64,000 nt of DNA from JAAYZB01 sp035379945 (GCA_035379945.1 DAOSWG010000003.1:1-64000); one strand, 5' to 3'; shown: positions 7,552 to 17,775, counted from the stretch's first letter. The notes: generated by a model from the letters alone, not told the origin. Made by a program: numbers and translations.

Positions 7552-8583
7552 TCATTTTGTTTTTGATTTCATCCTTAACTGACCGCAAGCGGCATCGATA
7601 TCGCCGCCTTGTTCTTTTCGCATCGTCACATTGATTTTTCTTTTCATGAGACAATCGAGAAATATGGATGTCGCGTCATGTCCGCTGGGATCGAATTCGA
7701 ATTCATCCACAGGGTTATAAGGAATTAGATTCACATAGCAATTCACATCTCGCAAAAGATCAGCCAGTTTGTTTGCCTGTTCCAAAGAATCGTTGACGCC
7801 TTTTAGAAGGATGTATTCGAAAGTCACCCTTCTGGAAGTTTTTTCGAAATAATCCTTACACGCCCGGATCACCTCGGCAACCGGATATTTCCGATTTATC
7901 GGCATGAGACGGTTACGAAGAGTATCATCTGAAGCATGCAGGCTGACGGCCAGATTGCTGCGAATCGGTTCTTCGGCATATCGTCTGATCATCGGAACTA
8001 TGCCGCTTGTCGATACGGTAATGTGCCGTTGGCCGATCGCCAGACCTTTGCTTTCATTGATAATGCCGATAAACTTGATGACATTTTCATAGTTGTCGAA
8101 CGGTTCTCCGGTTCCCATGACGACTACGTTCGTGATCCTGACTTTGGCTTCCAAACCCGCCATGATAACCTGGCCAACTAATTCCGCTGTATCCAGATTC
8201 CTGATTTTATTTTTTAAGCCGGAAGCGCAGAAAGCGCATTTCATGTTGCAGCCAACCTGGCTGCTCACACAGACACTGTATCCGTAATCATGGGTCATCA
8301 GCACTGTTTCGATCAGACTTCCGTCATTCATCGCAAACAGATATTTTCTCGTTCCGTCCGATGAATTCTGGATCGTCGCGATTCCCGGGAGACCAAAACC
8401 GAAATGATCGCTTAGATATTCCCGCAATTTCAGCGACAAATTGGTCATCAAACCAAAATCGCGGATGTTTTTCTGATACATCCACTCGAATATCTGTCTT
8501 CCGTTGTACTGTTTGAAACCGGCTTCCGACAACATGATTCCTAGTTCTTGCAAGGAGAGGCCGTATAGATTGGTTTTTTCCAT
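7552..8583 (-). CDS. rlmN: Dual-specificity RNA methyltransferase RlmN
   Basis: 343 residues. A radical-SAM enzyme that adds a methyl group at C2 of A2503 in 23S rRNA and A37 of some tRNAs. The 4Fe-4S cluster motif is Cys112-Cys116-Cys119 in GCNMKCAFCASG. The second methyl-carrying cysteine is Cys333 in DAACGQLR near the C-terminus. GEPFDNYENV and the SLHAS motif are also present. The ATG has CGGAGG upstream and an extended -10 promoter about 45 nt away. Confidence 0.96.
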   Translation of the reverse strand: MEKTNLYGLSLQELGIMLSEAGFKQYNGRQIFEWMYQKNIRDFGLMTNLSLKLREYLSDHFGFGLPGIATIQNSSDGTRKYLFAMNDGSLIETVLMTHDYGYSVCVSSQVGCNMKCAFCASGLKNKIRNLDTAELVGQVIMAGLEAKVRITNVVVMGTGEPFDNYENVIKFIGIINESKGLAIGQRHITVSTSGIVPMIRRYAEEPIRSNLAVSLHASDDTLRNRLMPINRKYPVAEVIRACKDYFEKTSRRVTFEYILLKGVNDSLEQANKLADLLRDVNCYVNLIPYNPVDEFEFDPSGHDATSIFLDCLMKRKINVTMRKEQGGDIDAACGQLRMKSKTK

Positions 8584-8625
8584 GGGGTTTCCTCCGAAAA
8601 TCCGATGGCTGAATGTTACGTAATG

Positions 8626-8634
8626 ATTATATCA
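8626..8634 (-). promoter_or_regulatory. rlmN extended -10 promoter
   Basis: Minus-strand TGATATAAT with TATAAT at 8626-8631; no clear -35 hexamer. It is located between the pheT terminator and the rlmN start. Confidence 0.6.
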
Positions 8635-8675
8635 CATCTTTGATATGTCTATGTTCCGATTCGCTTCACTTCTTA

Positions 8676-8712
8676 ATAAGAAAACGGTCCCGGAAAGGAC
8701 CGTTTGTGTTTT
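8676..8712. terminator. pheST terminator
   Basis: AAACGGTCC (8682-8690) pairs with GGACCGTTT (8697-8705) around a 6-nt loop. T-rich sequence on the minus-strand 3' side fits termination of pheST. Confidence 0.8.
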
Positions 8713-8717
8713 GTAGG

Positions 8718-11087
8718 TTATTCTCTCAATGTGGCCTGACATTTCTTGGCAAGTTCGCCCACTATCTTGTTCACGAAATTGTCGACATCGGTTGTCGAAA
8801 GGGTTTTTCCGTCATCTTGGAAAACCAGGGATAGAGCAATCGATTTCTTGTCCTGGCCAAGTTTTTCTCCTTCGTAGCGATCGAATATTTCCACAATCCG
8901 AACGGATTTCATGTTCATCTTGCGGATGGTTTCCACCAAATCACCGGCCGGGAGATTCTTATCCACGATGACTGCCAGATCCCGTGAAACCGACGGATAT
9001 TTCGATAATGGTTTCATAACGATGTTCTTATTGCCACATCCAAATATTCTTCCAAGATTCAATTCAAATGCGTATGTTTCCCCGATTTCCTCGCTATGTT
9101 CTAACTCAGGATGGAAACGACCTAACACGCCAATCTTTTTTCCCTTTGATGTAACATTGGCGACGACTCCCGGATGGAAACCAGGTAATTTTTTGTCCGG
9201 TATATGGAAGTCGATATCCTCTAGACCAAGTTTCTTAAGAATTGCGATGATGATTCCTTTGGCCAGATAGAAGTCGATATTTGCTTGATCGTGTTGCCAC
9301 TTCGACATCCGATAAGAACCGTTCATGATGCCCGATAAAAATTCTTCCTCGCCTTCATCGAAATATCCTTTGCCGATTTCAAACAGGCAAGCCTCATCTT
9401 GCTTATGATCCTTGTTATATTTGAGGACACTTATAAGCGATGGCAACAGTGAATGTCTTAAACTAGCCCTTTCCTCTGAAATTGGATTGAGTATTTTAAT
9501 TACTTTTTTGTTGCTGTCATCGAACATTCTGGCATTATGTTCGTTTGTGAGAGTGTAAGTCGTTACTTCGTCGAATCCCAAATCCAACATGAACGATCTG
9601 AGCATCCTTCTTTGTTTTTGGATATCGGTCAAAGTGCCTGTCGTTATGGTTTTTGGTAATGTCATCGGGATATTGTTGTATCCGTTTATGCGGACGATTT
9701 CTTCGATGACATCCTGGTATGTCTTGATATCCTGCCTTCGCGAAGGAGCGTAAACGGTAATGTCGTCATCGGTAATCTTCGCCCGGAAATTCAAGCGTTC
9801 GAAGACATCTTCCAGTTCTTTTTCCGTATATCGCTTGCCGGTGACTGACTCTATTTTTGCCATTGTCGTCAATATGACGGTGTCGCCAGCGTCGTTGACA
9901 TCAAAATAATTGATTCCGCGTAATATCCTGCCACCGCAATATTCCCTGAACAGTTCAGCGGCACGATTAGCGGCCAATCTGGTACGAGCTGGGTCCAAGC
10001 CCCGTTCGAAACGGTTGGACGATTCGCTCTGGAGAGCGAGACGCTTGGATGTTTTTCTCACCGCATAAGGTGAAAACGTCGCCGACTCAAGAAGAATCGT
10101 TGTGGTATTGTCGTCAATCTCGGTTTCCAAACCGCCCATGACTCCGGCCAGGGCGATCGGAACATTGCCATCGGTGATGACGACATCCGCGGGATCAAGT
10201 TCTCTTTTCTTGCCGTCCAAGGTGACGATCAATTCGCCTTCTTTGGCATTTCTGACCAAGATCTGTCCGCTTACCAGTTTATCGTAGTCAAAAGCATGGA
10301 GCGGTTGTCCGTATTCCAGCATTACATAGTTTGTGATATCCACGACATTGTTTATGGGACGGATGCCGCATGCTATGAGACGAGATTGCATCCATCTGGG
10401 GCTCAATCCGACCTTGACATCCTTGATCACCCTTGCATAATATGATTCGCAATCGGAAGTCTCCGTAAACACGCAAACCGGATTCTTCTCCTGATCCTCT
10501 TCGGGATCCGGATTTGACACATTGACAGATTCATTTAGAACGGCCCCAAGTTCATAGGCAACTCCCAAATGGGACAAGAGATCGGCCCGGTTGGGGGTAA
10601 GATCCAAATTGAGAATATAGTCGTCAAGGCTTAACCATGCCAAAGGATCGCCGCCCAGCGGCGCATCCGAGGACAGGACATGGATTCCGTCCTCCTGATG
10701 ATATTTGTGATCGATTCCCAGCTCCGACAAAGAACAGATCATTCCGTTGGATTCGATACCCCTGATCTTTGCCTTCTTAATTTTCAGGCCTCCGGGAAGG
10801 TTGGCTCCCGGCAAAGCGACTATCACTTTCTGACCGGCTTCAACATTGGGAGCCCCGCAGATAATATCTAATTTTTCGTTTCCGGTATCAACCACGCAGA
10901 CATGCAGATGATCGGAATCCGGATGCATAACACAGGTTTCCACGAAGCCGATCGCCAGGTTGGTGGCTTCGACCATTTTTTCGAGTCCTTCGACTTCGGC
11001 GGACATCAGATTAAGTTTTCTGACCAGTTCGTCCTTATCAATATCGATATTTATATAGTCTTTCAACCAATTCATTGACAACAGCAT
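8718..11087 (-). CDS. pheT: Phenylalanyl-tRNA synthetase beta subunit
   Basis: 789 residues, the usual length. It forms the (alpha-beta)2 enzyme with PheS. Domains in order: an EMAP-like tRNA-binding domain (about 40-150, with IICGAPNVEAGQKV), B3/B4 editing region (RPINNVVDITNYVMLEYGQP), B5 domain, a catalytic-like domain without catalysis, and the C-terminal FDX-ACB domain (from about KPLSKYPSVSRDLAV) that binds the tRNA anticodon. It starts 13 bp after pheS and shares its T-box control. Confidence 0.97.
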   Translation of the reverse strand: MLLSMNWLKDYINIDIDKDELVRKLNLMSAEVEGLEKMVEATNLAIGFVETCVMHPDSDHLHVCVVDTGNEKLDIICGAPNVEAGQKVIVALPGANLPGGLKIKKAKIRGIESNGMICSLSELGIDHKYHQEDGIHVLSSDAPLGGDPLAWLSLDDYILNLDLTPNRADLLSHLGVAYELGAVLNESVNVSNPDPEEDQEKNPVCVFTETSDCESYYARVIKDVKVGLSPRWMQSRLIACGIRPINNVVDITNYVMLEYGQPLHAFDYDKLVSGQILVRNAKEGELIVTLDGKKRELDPADVVITDGNVPIALAGVMGGLETEIDDNTTTILLESATFSPYAVRKTSKRLALQSESSNRFERGLDPARTRLAANRAAELFREYCGGRILRGINYFDVNDAGDTVILTTMAKIESVTGKRYTEKELEDVFERLNFRAKITDDDITVYAPSRRQDIKTYQDVIEEIVRINGYNNIPMTLPKTITTGTLTDIQKQRRMLRSFMLDLGFDEVTTYTLTNEHNARMFDDSNKKVIKILNPISEERASLRHSLLPSLISVLKYNKDHKQDEACLFEIGKGYFDEGEEEFLSGIMNGSYRMSKWQHDQANIDFYLAKGIIIAILKKLGLEDIDFHIPDKKLPGFHPGVVANVTSKGKKIGVLGRFHPELEHSEEIGETYAFELNLGRIFGCGNKNIVMKPLSKYPSVSRDLAVIVDKNLPAGDLVETIRKMNMKSVRIVEIFDRYEGEKLGQDKKSIALSLVFQDDGKTLSTTDVDNFVNKIVGELAKKCQATLRE

Positions 11088-11099
11088 TTTATCACCCCT

Positions 11100-12134
11100 C
11101 TACCGAAACTGGCGGTTGAACCGCAGGTCGTTGGTATAGAAAGCCCTGATGTCGTCGATTCCGTATTTCAGGATCGCGACTCGTTCCACGCCCATTCCGA
11201 AAGCAAATCCCTGGTAACGGGAAGAATCATATCCGCAAGCTTCCAAGACATTGTTGTTTACCATGCCGGCCCCAAGGATTTCGATCCATCCGGTGCCTTT
11301 GCACATCGAACATCCGGCGCCGCCGCATTTATGGCAGGAGACATCAACTTCCACGCTCGGTTCGGTGAATGGGAAGAAAGACGGGCGTAAACGGATTTCT
11401 CTTTCTTCGCCGAACATCTTTCTCGCAAGTACCAGAAGAGTTCCTTTGAGGTCAGCAAGCGAGGTGTTCTCGTCGACGACCAAAGCCTCGATCTGAGCAA
11501 ATTGATGCGAATGTGTCATATCGTCATCGTCTTTGCGGTATGTCTTCCCCGGACATATGACTTTGATCGGTTTGTTTCCCCCGGCCTTGAGCATGGTCCT
11601 GATCTGGACGGGCGAAGTATGCGTTCTCAGAAGATTGTCTTCGGAAATGTAGAATGAATCCTGCATATCGCGGGCGGGATGCATTTTCGGAAAATTGAGC
11701 ATTTCGAAGTTGTATTTGTCCGATTCGATTTCCGGTCCTTCTTCGACCGTATATCCCATGCCGACAAAAAGATCCTCGATTTCTTCGATAACCTGGCTGA
11801 TCAGATGTTTGGCTCCCACGTACATTTGGCGGCCGGGCAGGCTGATGTCAATGGTCTCTTGTTTGAGTTTGGCATCGACTGCTTCTTTATCAAGCCTCTC
11901 CTTGGCACTATCAAAAAAAGCCGTCACTTCGCTTTTTGCGGCATTGATTATGCCACCAAAAGCCGGACGTTCTTCCGGTGTCAGATCCTTCATTTGTTGC
12001 ATCATTGTATTGAACTCGCTTTTCTTGCCGAGAAAAGCAGCTTTGAGGTCGCCAAGTTCGGCAGGAGTTTTGATTCCTTCGGCCGCCGATTTCGCTTCAG
12101 CCACGATCTTGGCCAGTTGCTCTTTGATTTCCAT
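11100..12134 (-). CDS. pheS: Phenylalanyl-tRNA synthetase alpha subunit
   Basis: 344 residues from the ATG at 12134 (MEIKEQLAKIV), with GGGGAGG upstream. An apparent upstream extension of the frame is the T-box leader. An N-terminal coiled coil is followed by the class II catalytic core, with motif 2 around TYRKDDDDMTHSHQF and motif 3 at GMGVERVAILKYG. A cysteine cluster (CHKCGGAGCSMCKGTGW) between them is an insertion that could bind metal and is seen in some PheS proteins. It attaches phenylalanine to its tRNA. Controlled by the Phe T-box just upstream. Confidence 0.97.
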   Translation of the reverse strand: MEIKEQLAKIVAEAKSAAEGIKTPAELGDLKAAFLGKKSEFNTMMQQMKDLTPEERPAFGGIINAAKSEVTAFFDSAKERLDKEAVDAKLKQETIDISLPGRQMYVGAKHLISQVIEEIEDLFVGMGYTVEEGPEIESDKYNFEMLNFPKMHPARDMQDSFYISEDNLLRTHTSPVQIRTMLKAGGNKPIKVICPGKTYRKDDDDMTHSHQFAQIEALVVDENTSLADLKGTLLVLARKMFGEEREIRLRPSFFPFTEPSVEVDVSCHKCGGAGCSMCKGTGWIEILGAGMVNNNVLEACGYDSSRYQGFAFGMGVERVAILKYGIDDIRAFYTNDLRFNRQFR

Positions 12135-12160
12135 TGTATCCTCCCCTTGATAAGACAAAA

Positions 12161-12389
12161 TAAAAAAATCGCCCGAAAAAAAGGGCGATTTTACAAACCG
12201 TGGTACCACCTTTGTTCCGGGTAACCGTCCCGGCACTCAATGCCAGATAACGCTGGCGGCGGAGATGATTGGTCTCACTTGGGAGATGAATTTCCCGGTC
12301 TTGACAAGAGACGCTTTCACCATCCGCGTCCTCTCTTGCTTGTCTTTGGTTTCGGGTACTTGTTCCCCTTCATCGCGATAAGATTTCTT
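12161..12389 (-). promoter_or_regulatory. T-box riboswitch, tRNA-Phe (specifier TTC), controlling pheST
   Basis: The minus strand carries all T-box parts in order: a stem I with the GGATGGTGAAAGC loop element, a specifier TTC (Phe) inside GGAAATTCATC, the conserved AAAGGTGGTACCACG T-box (around 12200-12214) and a strong terminator (AAAATCGCCC paired with GGGCGATTTT, 12161-12193) followed by T residues. Uncharged tRNA-Phe is expected to pair with the T-box and disrupt the terminator. Confidence 0.95.
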
Positions 12390-12395
12390 GTTTTG

Positions 12396-12425
12396 ATTAT
12401 ATCATAAACAAGGTATGAATAACAA
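12396..12425 (-). promoter_or_regulatory. pheST promoter
   Basis: Minus strand: TTGTTA (12420-12425), 18 bp, TGATATAAT extended -10 with TATAAT at 12396-12401. Transcription would start near 12389, at the 5' edge of the T-box leader. Confidence 0.7.
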
Positions 12426-12427
12426 GA

Positions 12428-13132
12428 CTAATTTCTTCTTCCGAATATCAGTAGCAAACGCAAAATTTCCACATAGATCCAAACTACGGTAACAAGCAAT
12501 CCGAGTGAGAGAATCCAGCCCATTTTGGCATCGGTTCCCTGATCAACGCAATTCTTGATGCTTTCAAAGTCCAAGAGCAGGAACAAAGCGGAAAGCAAAG
12601 CTGACACGCCGCAAACCAGATAATAAATCGTAGATGTCATTGTGAACGGCAGAATTATGGATAGAAAAGCCATGATGATTACTGAAATGAGAGCCACCAC
12701 CATTACCGATGCGAATTTCTGCGTAACTTTGATAATGCCAGTAGAATAGAACAGCAGCATAATGACAAAAACGATTCCGGTCGTCATAAGAGCCGTAGGA
12801 ATGATGCCTTCGGCCAAATACGCGTATATAGCCGATATATAACCGAGAAAAACTCCTTCGCAGATTGCGTATATCACAGAAAAAATCGGGGAAAGGGTGA
12901 CTGAACGCGTCCCGATAATCACGCTTATAAAACCAAGTAATATGGCGCCGATCAGGATACCGATTCCAATCTGAGCCATATACAATATTGTTAAATAGGC
13001 GCTTACACCCAAAATACCGATGAGAAATACCGTCTTCATCGCCACATTGGAATATGTGACCGGGCGATCGCTAACGTAAGTGTTGGCACGCACGGTACGG
13101 ATAACCGGATTTGAGCTTCTTAAGAGTGGCAT
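12428..13132 (-). CDS. Bax inhibitor-1/YccA family membrane protein
   Basis: 234 residues with about seven hydrophobic transmembrane segments between residues 30 and 228 and a positively charged tail (FGRRN). Sequence style (SVTLSPIFSVIYAICEGVFLGYIS and a conserved Asp in LLDFESIKN) matches the bacterial BI-1/YccA group. Characterised members are pH-sensitive calcium-leak channels or associate with FtsH; which applies here is unknown. AGGAGG precedes the ATG and a TATAAT lies at 13166-13171, so it appears monocistronic. Confidence 0.88.
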   Translation of the reverse strand: MPLLRSSNPVIRTVRANTYVSDRPVTYSNVAMKTVFLIGILGVSAYLTILYMAQIGIGILIGAILLGFISVIIGTRSVTLSPIFSVIYAICEGVFLGYISAIYAYLAEGIIPTALMTTGIVFVIMLLFYSTGIIKVTQKFASVMVVALISVIIMAFLSIILPFTMTSTIYYLVCGVSALLSALFLLLDFESIKNCVDQGTDAKMGWILSLGLLVTVVWIYVEILRLLLIFGRRN

Positions 13133-13165
13133 TGCAATACCTCCTGAATCATTGTTAATGTAGAT

Positions 13166-13171
13166 ATTATA
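13166..13171 (-). promoter_or_regulatory. -10 element of the BI-1 family gene
   Basis: Minus-strand TATAAT 34 nt before the start codon; -35 not recognisable. Confidence 0.5.
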
Positions 13172-13206
13172 ACGCTTTTTTGTGGGATTTATATGATAAA
13201 TGCAAT

Positions 13207-16200
13207 TTATTTTCCCATATCCAAATCAAAAAGCGAGATTTGGTCTTCTTCAATCATTCCTTCAAAAACCCCCAAGTCTTCAAGCCGGTCGAAAATGGTC
13301 TTAGACAGCTTGGTTCGTGTACGGATGTCTTGTTTCGAAATGAACGGCTTTTTCTCCCTGGCTTCGACAACCGAATTGGCGGCTGCCAAACCGAGAGAAT
13401 CCACGACGATAAGTGGCAACAGCAATGATTTCTGATCTTCGTCGATCACGAATTCCGTGGCCTGTGAGCGGTTGATGTCAATCGGATTGAACCTGAATCC
13501 GCGCATGACCATTTCCAAAGCCACTTCTAAAACGGTTTCCAGGTTCTTGTCACGATCCGAGGAATCGTTGGTGATGGAAGCCATCCGTCTCTTTATTCCC
13601 TCTTCGCCCTGATAGAAGGCATCGACATCGAAGAAAGGCGCCCGTTTGGAAAAATATGCCGCATAGAAATATATCGGTCGGTATTTTTTGAACCAAGCGA
13701 TTCTCATTGCCATCAAAACATAAGCCGTCGCGTGAGCCTTCGGAAACAGGTATTTGATCTTGTTGCATGACCAGATGAACCATTCAGGCACATCTGACTG
13801 TCGCATTAAATCAGTGTAATATCCCCATTTTTCGGGATTTACATGCGTTTTACCTTTGCGGACGAATTCCATTATTTCAAACGCCTGTGTCGGTTGCATG
13901 CCGTAATCAATCAAATCGGTCATGATGTCGTCGCGGCAACCGAACACTTTCTTGAAATCAACTCGTCCGAATTCCTTTATCTTGCCGGATATCAAATCCT
14001 GAACGTTGGAATTCCATACATCGGTTCCGTGCGATAGTCCGGATATTTTGACCAGTTCGGCAAATGTTTTCGGGCGCGAATCTCTCAGCATCCCGCGTAC
14101 GAAGTTGGTTCCGAATTCCGGAATTCCGAATGACGCCACATCACTGTTGATGTCTTCCGGACGCAATCCGATGGCTTCGGTTCCGGCAAGCAGTCTGTAG
14201 ACTTCCGTATCATCAACCGGAATGTCTTTGGGATCAGAAAACGGAAAATCGAGTGGATCTTTCTTGACAAGATCCATCAGATATTTTATCATTGTCGGAT
14301 CATCATGGCCCAGAACATCGAGTTTGAATAGGTTGCTTTCAAACGAATGATAGTCGAAGTGCGTTGTTTTCCAGGTAGTATCAGTTGAGTCGCCGGGATA
14401 TTGGATCGGGGTGACATCGTAAATTTCCTTATTGTTGGGAACAACGACGATACCGCCGGGATGCTGGCCGCTGGTACGCTTGGATCCTTCGATCTTTTTT
14501 GCCAGTCTTTCCATTTCGGCACGTCTAACGATCAAAGCAGGTTCTCCTGCTTTTTCCCTGAGTTCGTTTTGTTTTTCCACATAATCCCTGACCATCGCAA
14601 AAGCCGTTTTCGATCCGCATGTGCCGATCGTACCGGCTCTGTAGGCATAATTGTATCCGAAAAGTTTACGGATGTATTCATGCACTTTGCTTTGATAGTC
14701 TCCGGAAAAGTTCAGATCGATGTCCGGAATCTTGTCTCCTTTGAATCCGAGGAAGGTCTCGAAGGGAATGTCATGACCGTCCTTAATCAGTTTGGTTCCG
14801 CATACCGGACAAAATTGATCCGGCAGATCCCACCCGCATTCGGCGCGGTCGAACAACCGGTTGATCTTGGTTTCAAAATCGGTTGATCCGAATTCACGTT
14901 CCTGCTCGTCGTTTTTCTTGAAAGCGGAAAAATGGCATTTGGGACAACGGTAATGCGGCGGCAAGGGGTTGACTTCGGTTATGTCCATCAACATGGCGAC
15001 AAAACTGGATCCGACGGATCCGCGTGAGCCAACCAAATAGCCGTCATCAAGCGATTTTTTTACTAACAGGTGCGATATGTAGTAAATGGTGGAGAACTGG
15101 TTGTCGATGATGCTTTTCAGTTCCTTGTCGAGTCTGGTCTTCACCAAAGAAGGCAATGGACTTCCATACATGTTTTCCGCACGTTCTCGTACCATCGTCT
15201 CCACTTTGGATTTTATGGAAGGCACTCCCTGTTCTGCCAAAAATTCGTCCGACGGGGCGAACAACTCGTTCGGGAATATCTGGATCCAATCGATCGAATC
15301 GGCTATCATGTTCGGATTGGTAATGACAATCTCGCAAGCGACATCGTCGCCCAAGAAGCGGAATTCGTCCAACATTTCCGATGTCGTCATCAAGTGTTGG
15401 GACGGTTTGGTTTTTTCGTTATACAGATAGTGGTGCCCGCCTCCCACCATCGGAGAGTTGATCAATATTTCCCGACTCTTCAAATCTTCCGGGTCGAGAT
15501 GATGGACATCGCCGGTTGCGCATACGGGTATGTCAAGTTCTTTTCCCACTTCGACGATCCGGCGGATAACATCCTGGATCATCGTCTGCCATTCGGGTAT
15601 CTGATCGACCAAATAACCGAATGATGACGGCGGTTGGACTTCCAGAAAATCATAATAGGACGCGGCTTCTTTCAATTCTTCCCTTGTCTTGACCATGGCG
15701 ATTTCGAAAAAATCCGAGTTGCGGCATCCGGAAGAAACCAAAAGACCTCGACGGTATTTGTCGAGAACTGTTTTGACGACCTTGCCATCCCGGTCATAAA
15801 AATCGGTCAGAGCCATTGATAGAATCTTATAGAGATTTTTGAGCCCTTCCTGCTTTTTGACAAGCAGGTTGATATGCTTCGGATATGGATATTTGTATAC
15901 TTCCTTGTGATCTATGATCAGGTTGATGTCCTGAAAACGGTTGATGCCGTCTTTTCTGATCTTTTTCAACATATGCAGGAAAATCTCGGCGGTTGCTTTG
16001 GCATCCGATGCGGCACGGTGATGTTCGTCCAGTGTCACTTTAAGGAAACGGCAAAGCGAATCCAGCGAGTATCTACCCCGATCCGGGTAAACAACCTTGG
16101 CAAGCGTTAAGGTGTCTATCGAAGGCTGAATCCCGGCAAATATGCCATTTTCGCGATAACCATGATAAATATGCCCCAAGTCGAAATCAGCGTTATGGGC

Positions 16201-17688
16201 AACCAGAACGGAATCCTTTGTGAATTCATAGAAATCACGCAAGACCTTTTCCACTCCCGGAGCATCCTTGACCATTTGATTTGTGATCCCGGTGAGATTC
16301 TGGGTGAAAGAACTGATCGGTTTATTGGGATTGACAAACGAATGAAATTCGCCGATGTTTGTTCCACTTTTGATCTTGACGCCGGATATTTCGATGATCG
16401 AATCATAAAGCACGGACAATCCGGTGGTTTCGATATCGAAAACCACATAGGTCGCATCGCCCAGCATTTTGGCAGATTCCCCTTTGGCAATCGCCACTGT
16501 CTCGTCGTTGACAAAAACCAGTTCCAAACCGTAAAGCGGTTTGAGATTCTTATCGTGGGTCAGTTTGGCAAAATCAGGATAAGCTTGGACCGATCCGTGA
16601 TCGGTGACGGCTAAGGCGCTCATTCCCCAGGCCTTGGCCCGTTCGGCATATTCGTCAATCGAATTGACGCCGTCCAGGGAAGACATCTTTGTGTGGACGT
16701 GCAATTCAACCCGCTTTTCGGCACAGTCGTCCATTCTTCCTGTTTTCGGCAGCACCCGGTCTGATTTAGCCATGGAAATGGCATTAACAAAGACTTCGTT
16801 GTAATAGGTGTCAAACGAAGCATAGCCGGATACGCGCAAACCCATGCCTTCTTCCAGGGTTTGGCAGAAATCCTTCTCGTCGGATGAAGACAATCTCTTC
16901 TTTACTAAAAGCGAATCGGTGCCGTCGGTGATGATGATATTGGCCTGGGAATTGCTGCGCATTTCCCTCACTTCAATCGAAACAACCACTCCGGCCAGAT
17001 TGAAATTGGCTTTGGCCCCGTTTTTGGCTTTGTATTCCTCCAAACCGATTTCATCATGGGGGACCTTCTCAAACGACATGAAATCAGTGTCTACCGGTCT
17101 GTTGTCGTATAGTTCCCTGTATACAACCGTTGATGAATTGGCCGATGTCTGGCTTGATATGACAAACGAACGGTTGGCTTTCTCGATCTCTTCGCTGATC
17201 GTTTTGCAATTCTGGTCTATCGATATCGCCACTGTCGTCGCAAACCCGTTGTGTTCGAGTTCGGCCTCGATATCTTTGCGGAACATACTCGCTGATTTGG
17301 CTCCCTGGGGAACCATGATCTTGATCATTCCGTCGACAATGTCGGTCGGATAGTCTTTGAGCGGCAAAATTCTTTTGTCTTCTTCTGTTAATACATCAAT
17401 GACGAAATCATAATAATCGAGCAAATCCTGGTCGGAAGTCATGCCAAAAACAGTCTGATATTCAACCGACTTCAGACTGTCAACTTCCTGCGGTAGTTTT
17501 TTCAGATGATCAATAAAATTCCGATATCTGACAATCGGAACCGGACGATCGAAAAATAAAGAAAAAAACCAGCTGTTTTGAACGGTGTCGACTTCCATTT
17601 TCTCGATTGTTCCGTACTCCAGGATGATATCGTCATGGATGCCAAGACGATCAAGAAGTTTTTTCATTCCGTCGTTCAAAAGTATCAT
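13207..17688 (-). CDS. polC: DNA polymerase III alpha subunit, PolC type
   Basis: 1493 residues. The replicative polymerase of Bacillota, with built-in proofreading. Visible order: N-terminal domain, OB fold (about 225-310), PHP domain split around the exonuclease (VELHVHTKMS at 327, ATGDVHHL near 725), DnaQ-type 3'-5' exonuclease (about 412-572; Asp418 and Glu420 in FDIETTG, HNADFD, Asp562 in SDAKA), polymerase core (VGSRGSVGSSF near 885, IPDIDLNFSGDY at 986-997), zinc cysteines at 914/917 and 959/962, and a C-terminal HhH region. Start: the ATG at 17688 overlaps the GGAG Shine-Dalgarno sequence; a TTG three codons later (17679) has better spacing. Either is possible. Confidence 0.97.
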   Translation of the reverse strand: MILLNDGMKKLLDRLGIHDDIILEYGTIEKMEVDTVQNSWFFSLFFDRPVPIVRYRNFIDHLKKLPQEVDSLKSVEYQTVFGMTSDQDLLDYYDFVIDVLTEEDKRILPLKDYPTDIVDGMIKIMVPQGAKSASMFRKDIEAELEHNGFATTVAISIDQNCKTISEEIEKANRSFVISSQTSANSSTVVYRELYDNRPVDTDFMSFEKVPHDEIGLEEYKAKNGAKANFNLAGVVVSIEVREMRSNSQANIIITDGTDSLLVKKRLSSSDEKDFCQTLEEGMGLRVSGYASFDTYYNEVFVNAISMAKSDRVLPKTGRMDDCAEKRVELHVHTKMSSLDGVNSIDEYAERAKAWGMSALAVTDHGSVQAYPDFAKLTHDKNLKPLYGLELVFVNDETVAIAKGESAKMLGDATYVVFDIETTGLSVLYDSIIEISGVKIKSGTNIGEFHSFVNPNKPISSFTQNLTGITNQMVKDAPGVEKVLRDFYEFTKDSVLVAHNADFDLGHIYHGYRENGIFAGIQPSIDTLTLAKVVYPDRGRYSLDSLCRFLKVTLDEHHRAASDAKATAEIFLHMLKKIRKDGINRFQDINLIIDHKEVYKYPYPKHINLLVKKQEGLKNLYKILSMALTDFYDRDGKVVKTVLDKYRRGLLVSSGCRNSDFFEIAMVKTREELKEAASYYDFLEVQPPSSFGYLVDQIPEWQTMIQDVIRRIVEVGKELDIPVCATGDVHHLDPEDLKSREILINSPMVGGGHHYLYNEKTKPSQHLMTTSEMLDEFRFLGDDVACEIVITNPNMIADSIDWIQIFPNELFAPSDEFLAEQGVPSIKSKVETMVRERAENMYGSPLPSLVKTRLDKELKSIIDNQFSTIYYISHLLVKKSLDDGYLVGSRGSVGSSFVAMLMDITEVNPLPPHYRCPKCHFSAFKKNDEQEREFGSTDFETKINRLFDRAECGWDLPDQFCPVCGTKLIKDGHDIPFETFLGFKGDKIPDIDLNFSGDYQSKVHEYIRKLFGYNYAYRAGTIGTCGSKTAFAMVRDYVEKQNELREKAGEPALIVRRAEMERLAKKIEGSKRTSGQHPGGIVVVPNNKEIYDVTPIQYPGDSTDTTWKTTHFDYHSFESNLFKLDVLGHDDPTMIKYLMDLVKKDPLDFPFSDPKDIPVDDTEVYRLLAGTEAIGLRPEDINSDVASFGIPEFGTNFVRGMLRDSRPKTFAELVKISGLSHGTDVWNSNVQDLISGKIKEFGRVDFKKVFGCRDDIMTDLIDYGMQPTQAFEIMEFVRKGKTHVNPEKWGYYTDLMRQSDVPEWFIWSCNKIKYLFPKAHATAYVLMAMRIAWFKKYRPIYFYAAYFSKRAPFFDVDAFYQGEEGIKRRMASITNDSSDRDKNLETVLEVALEMVMRGFRFNPIDINRSQATEFVIDEDQKSLLLPLIVVDSLGLAAANSVVEAREKKPFISKQDIRTRTKLSKTIFDRLEDLGVFEGMIEEDQISLFDLDMGK

Positions 17689-17712
17689 CTCCGATTCCAG
17701 ATTTCATATTCT

Positions 17713-17721
17713 ATTATATCA
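17713..17721 (-). promoter_or_regulatory. polC extended -10 promoter
   Basis: Minus-strand TGATATAAT with TATAAT at 17713-17718, about 25 nt before the polC start; no recognisable -35. Confidence 0.6.
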
Positions 17722-17745
17722 CATGAAAAGCGTTAAGTGAGGCAA

Positions 17746-17775
17746 AAACACAAATAAAAACAGCCTTTCGGCTGT
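17746..17775 (-). terminator. gmk-rpoZ terminator
   Basis: Minus strand ACAGCC, loop GAAA, GGCTGT (17760-17775) followed by TTTTTATTTG, immediately after the rpoZ stop codon. Confidence 0.8.

Noticed and set aside
12135..12236. N-terminal extension of PheS
   Set aside because: It is the T-box terminator region read as protein; the real start has a good ribosome-binding site.
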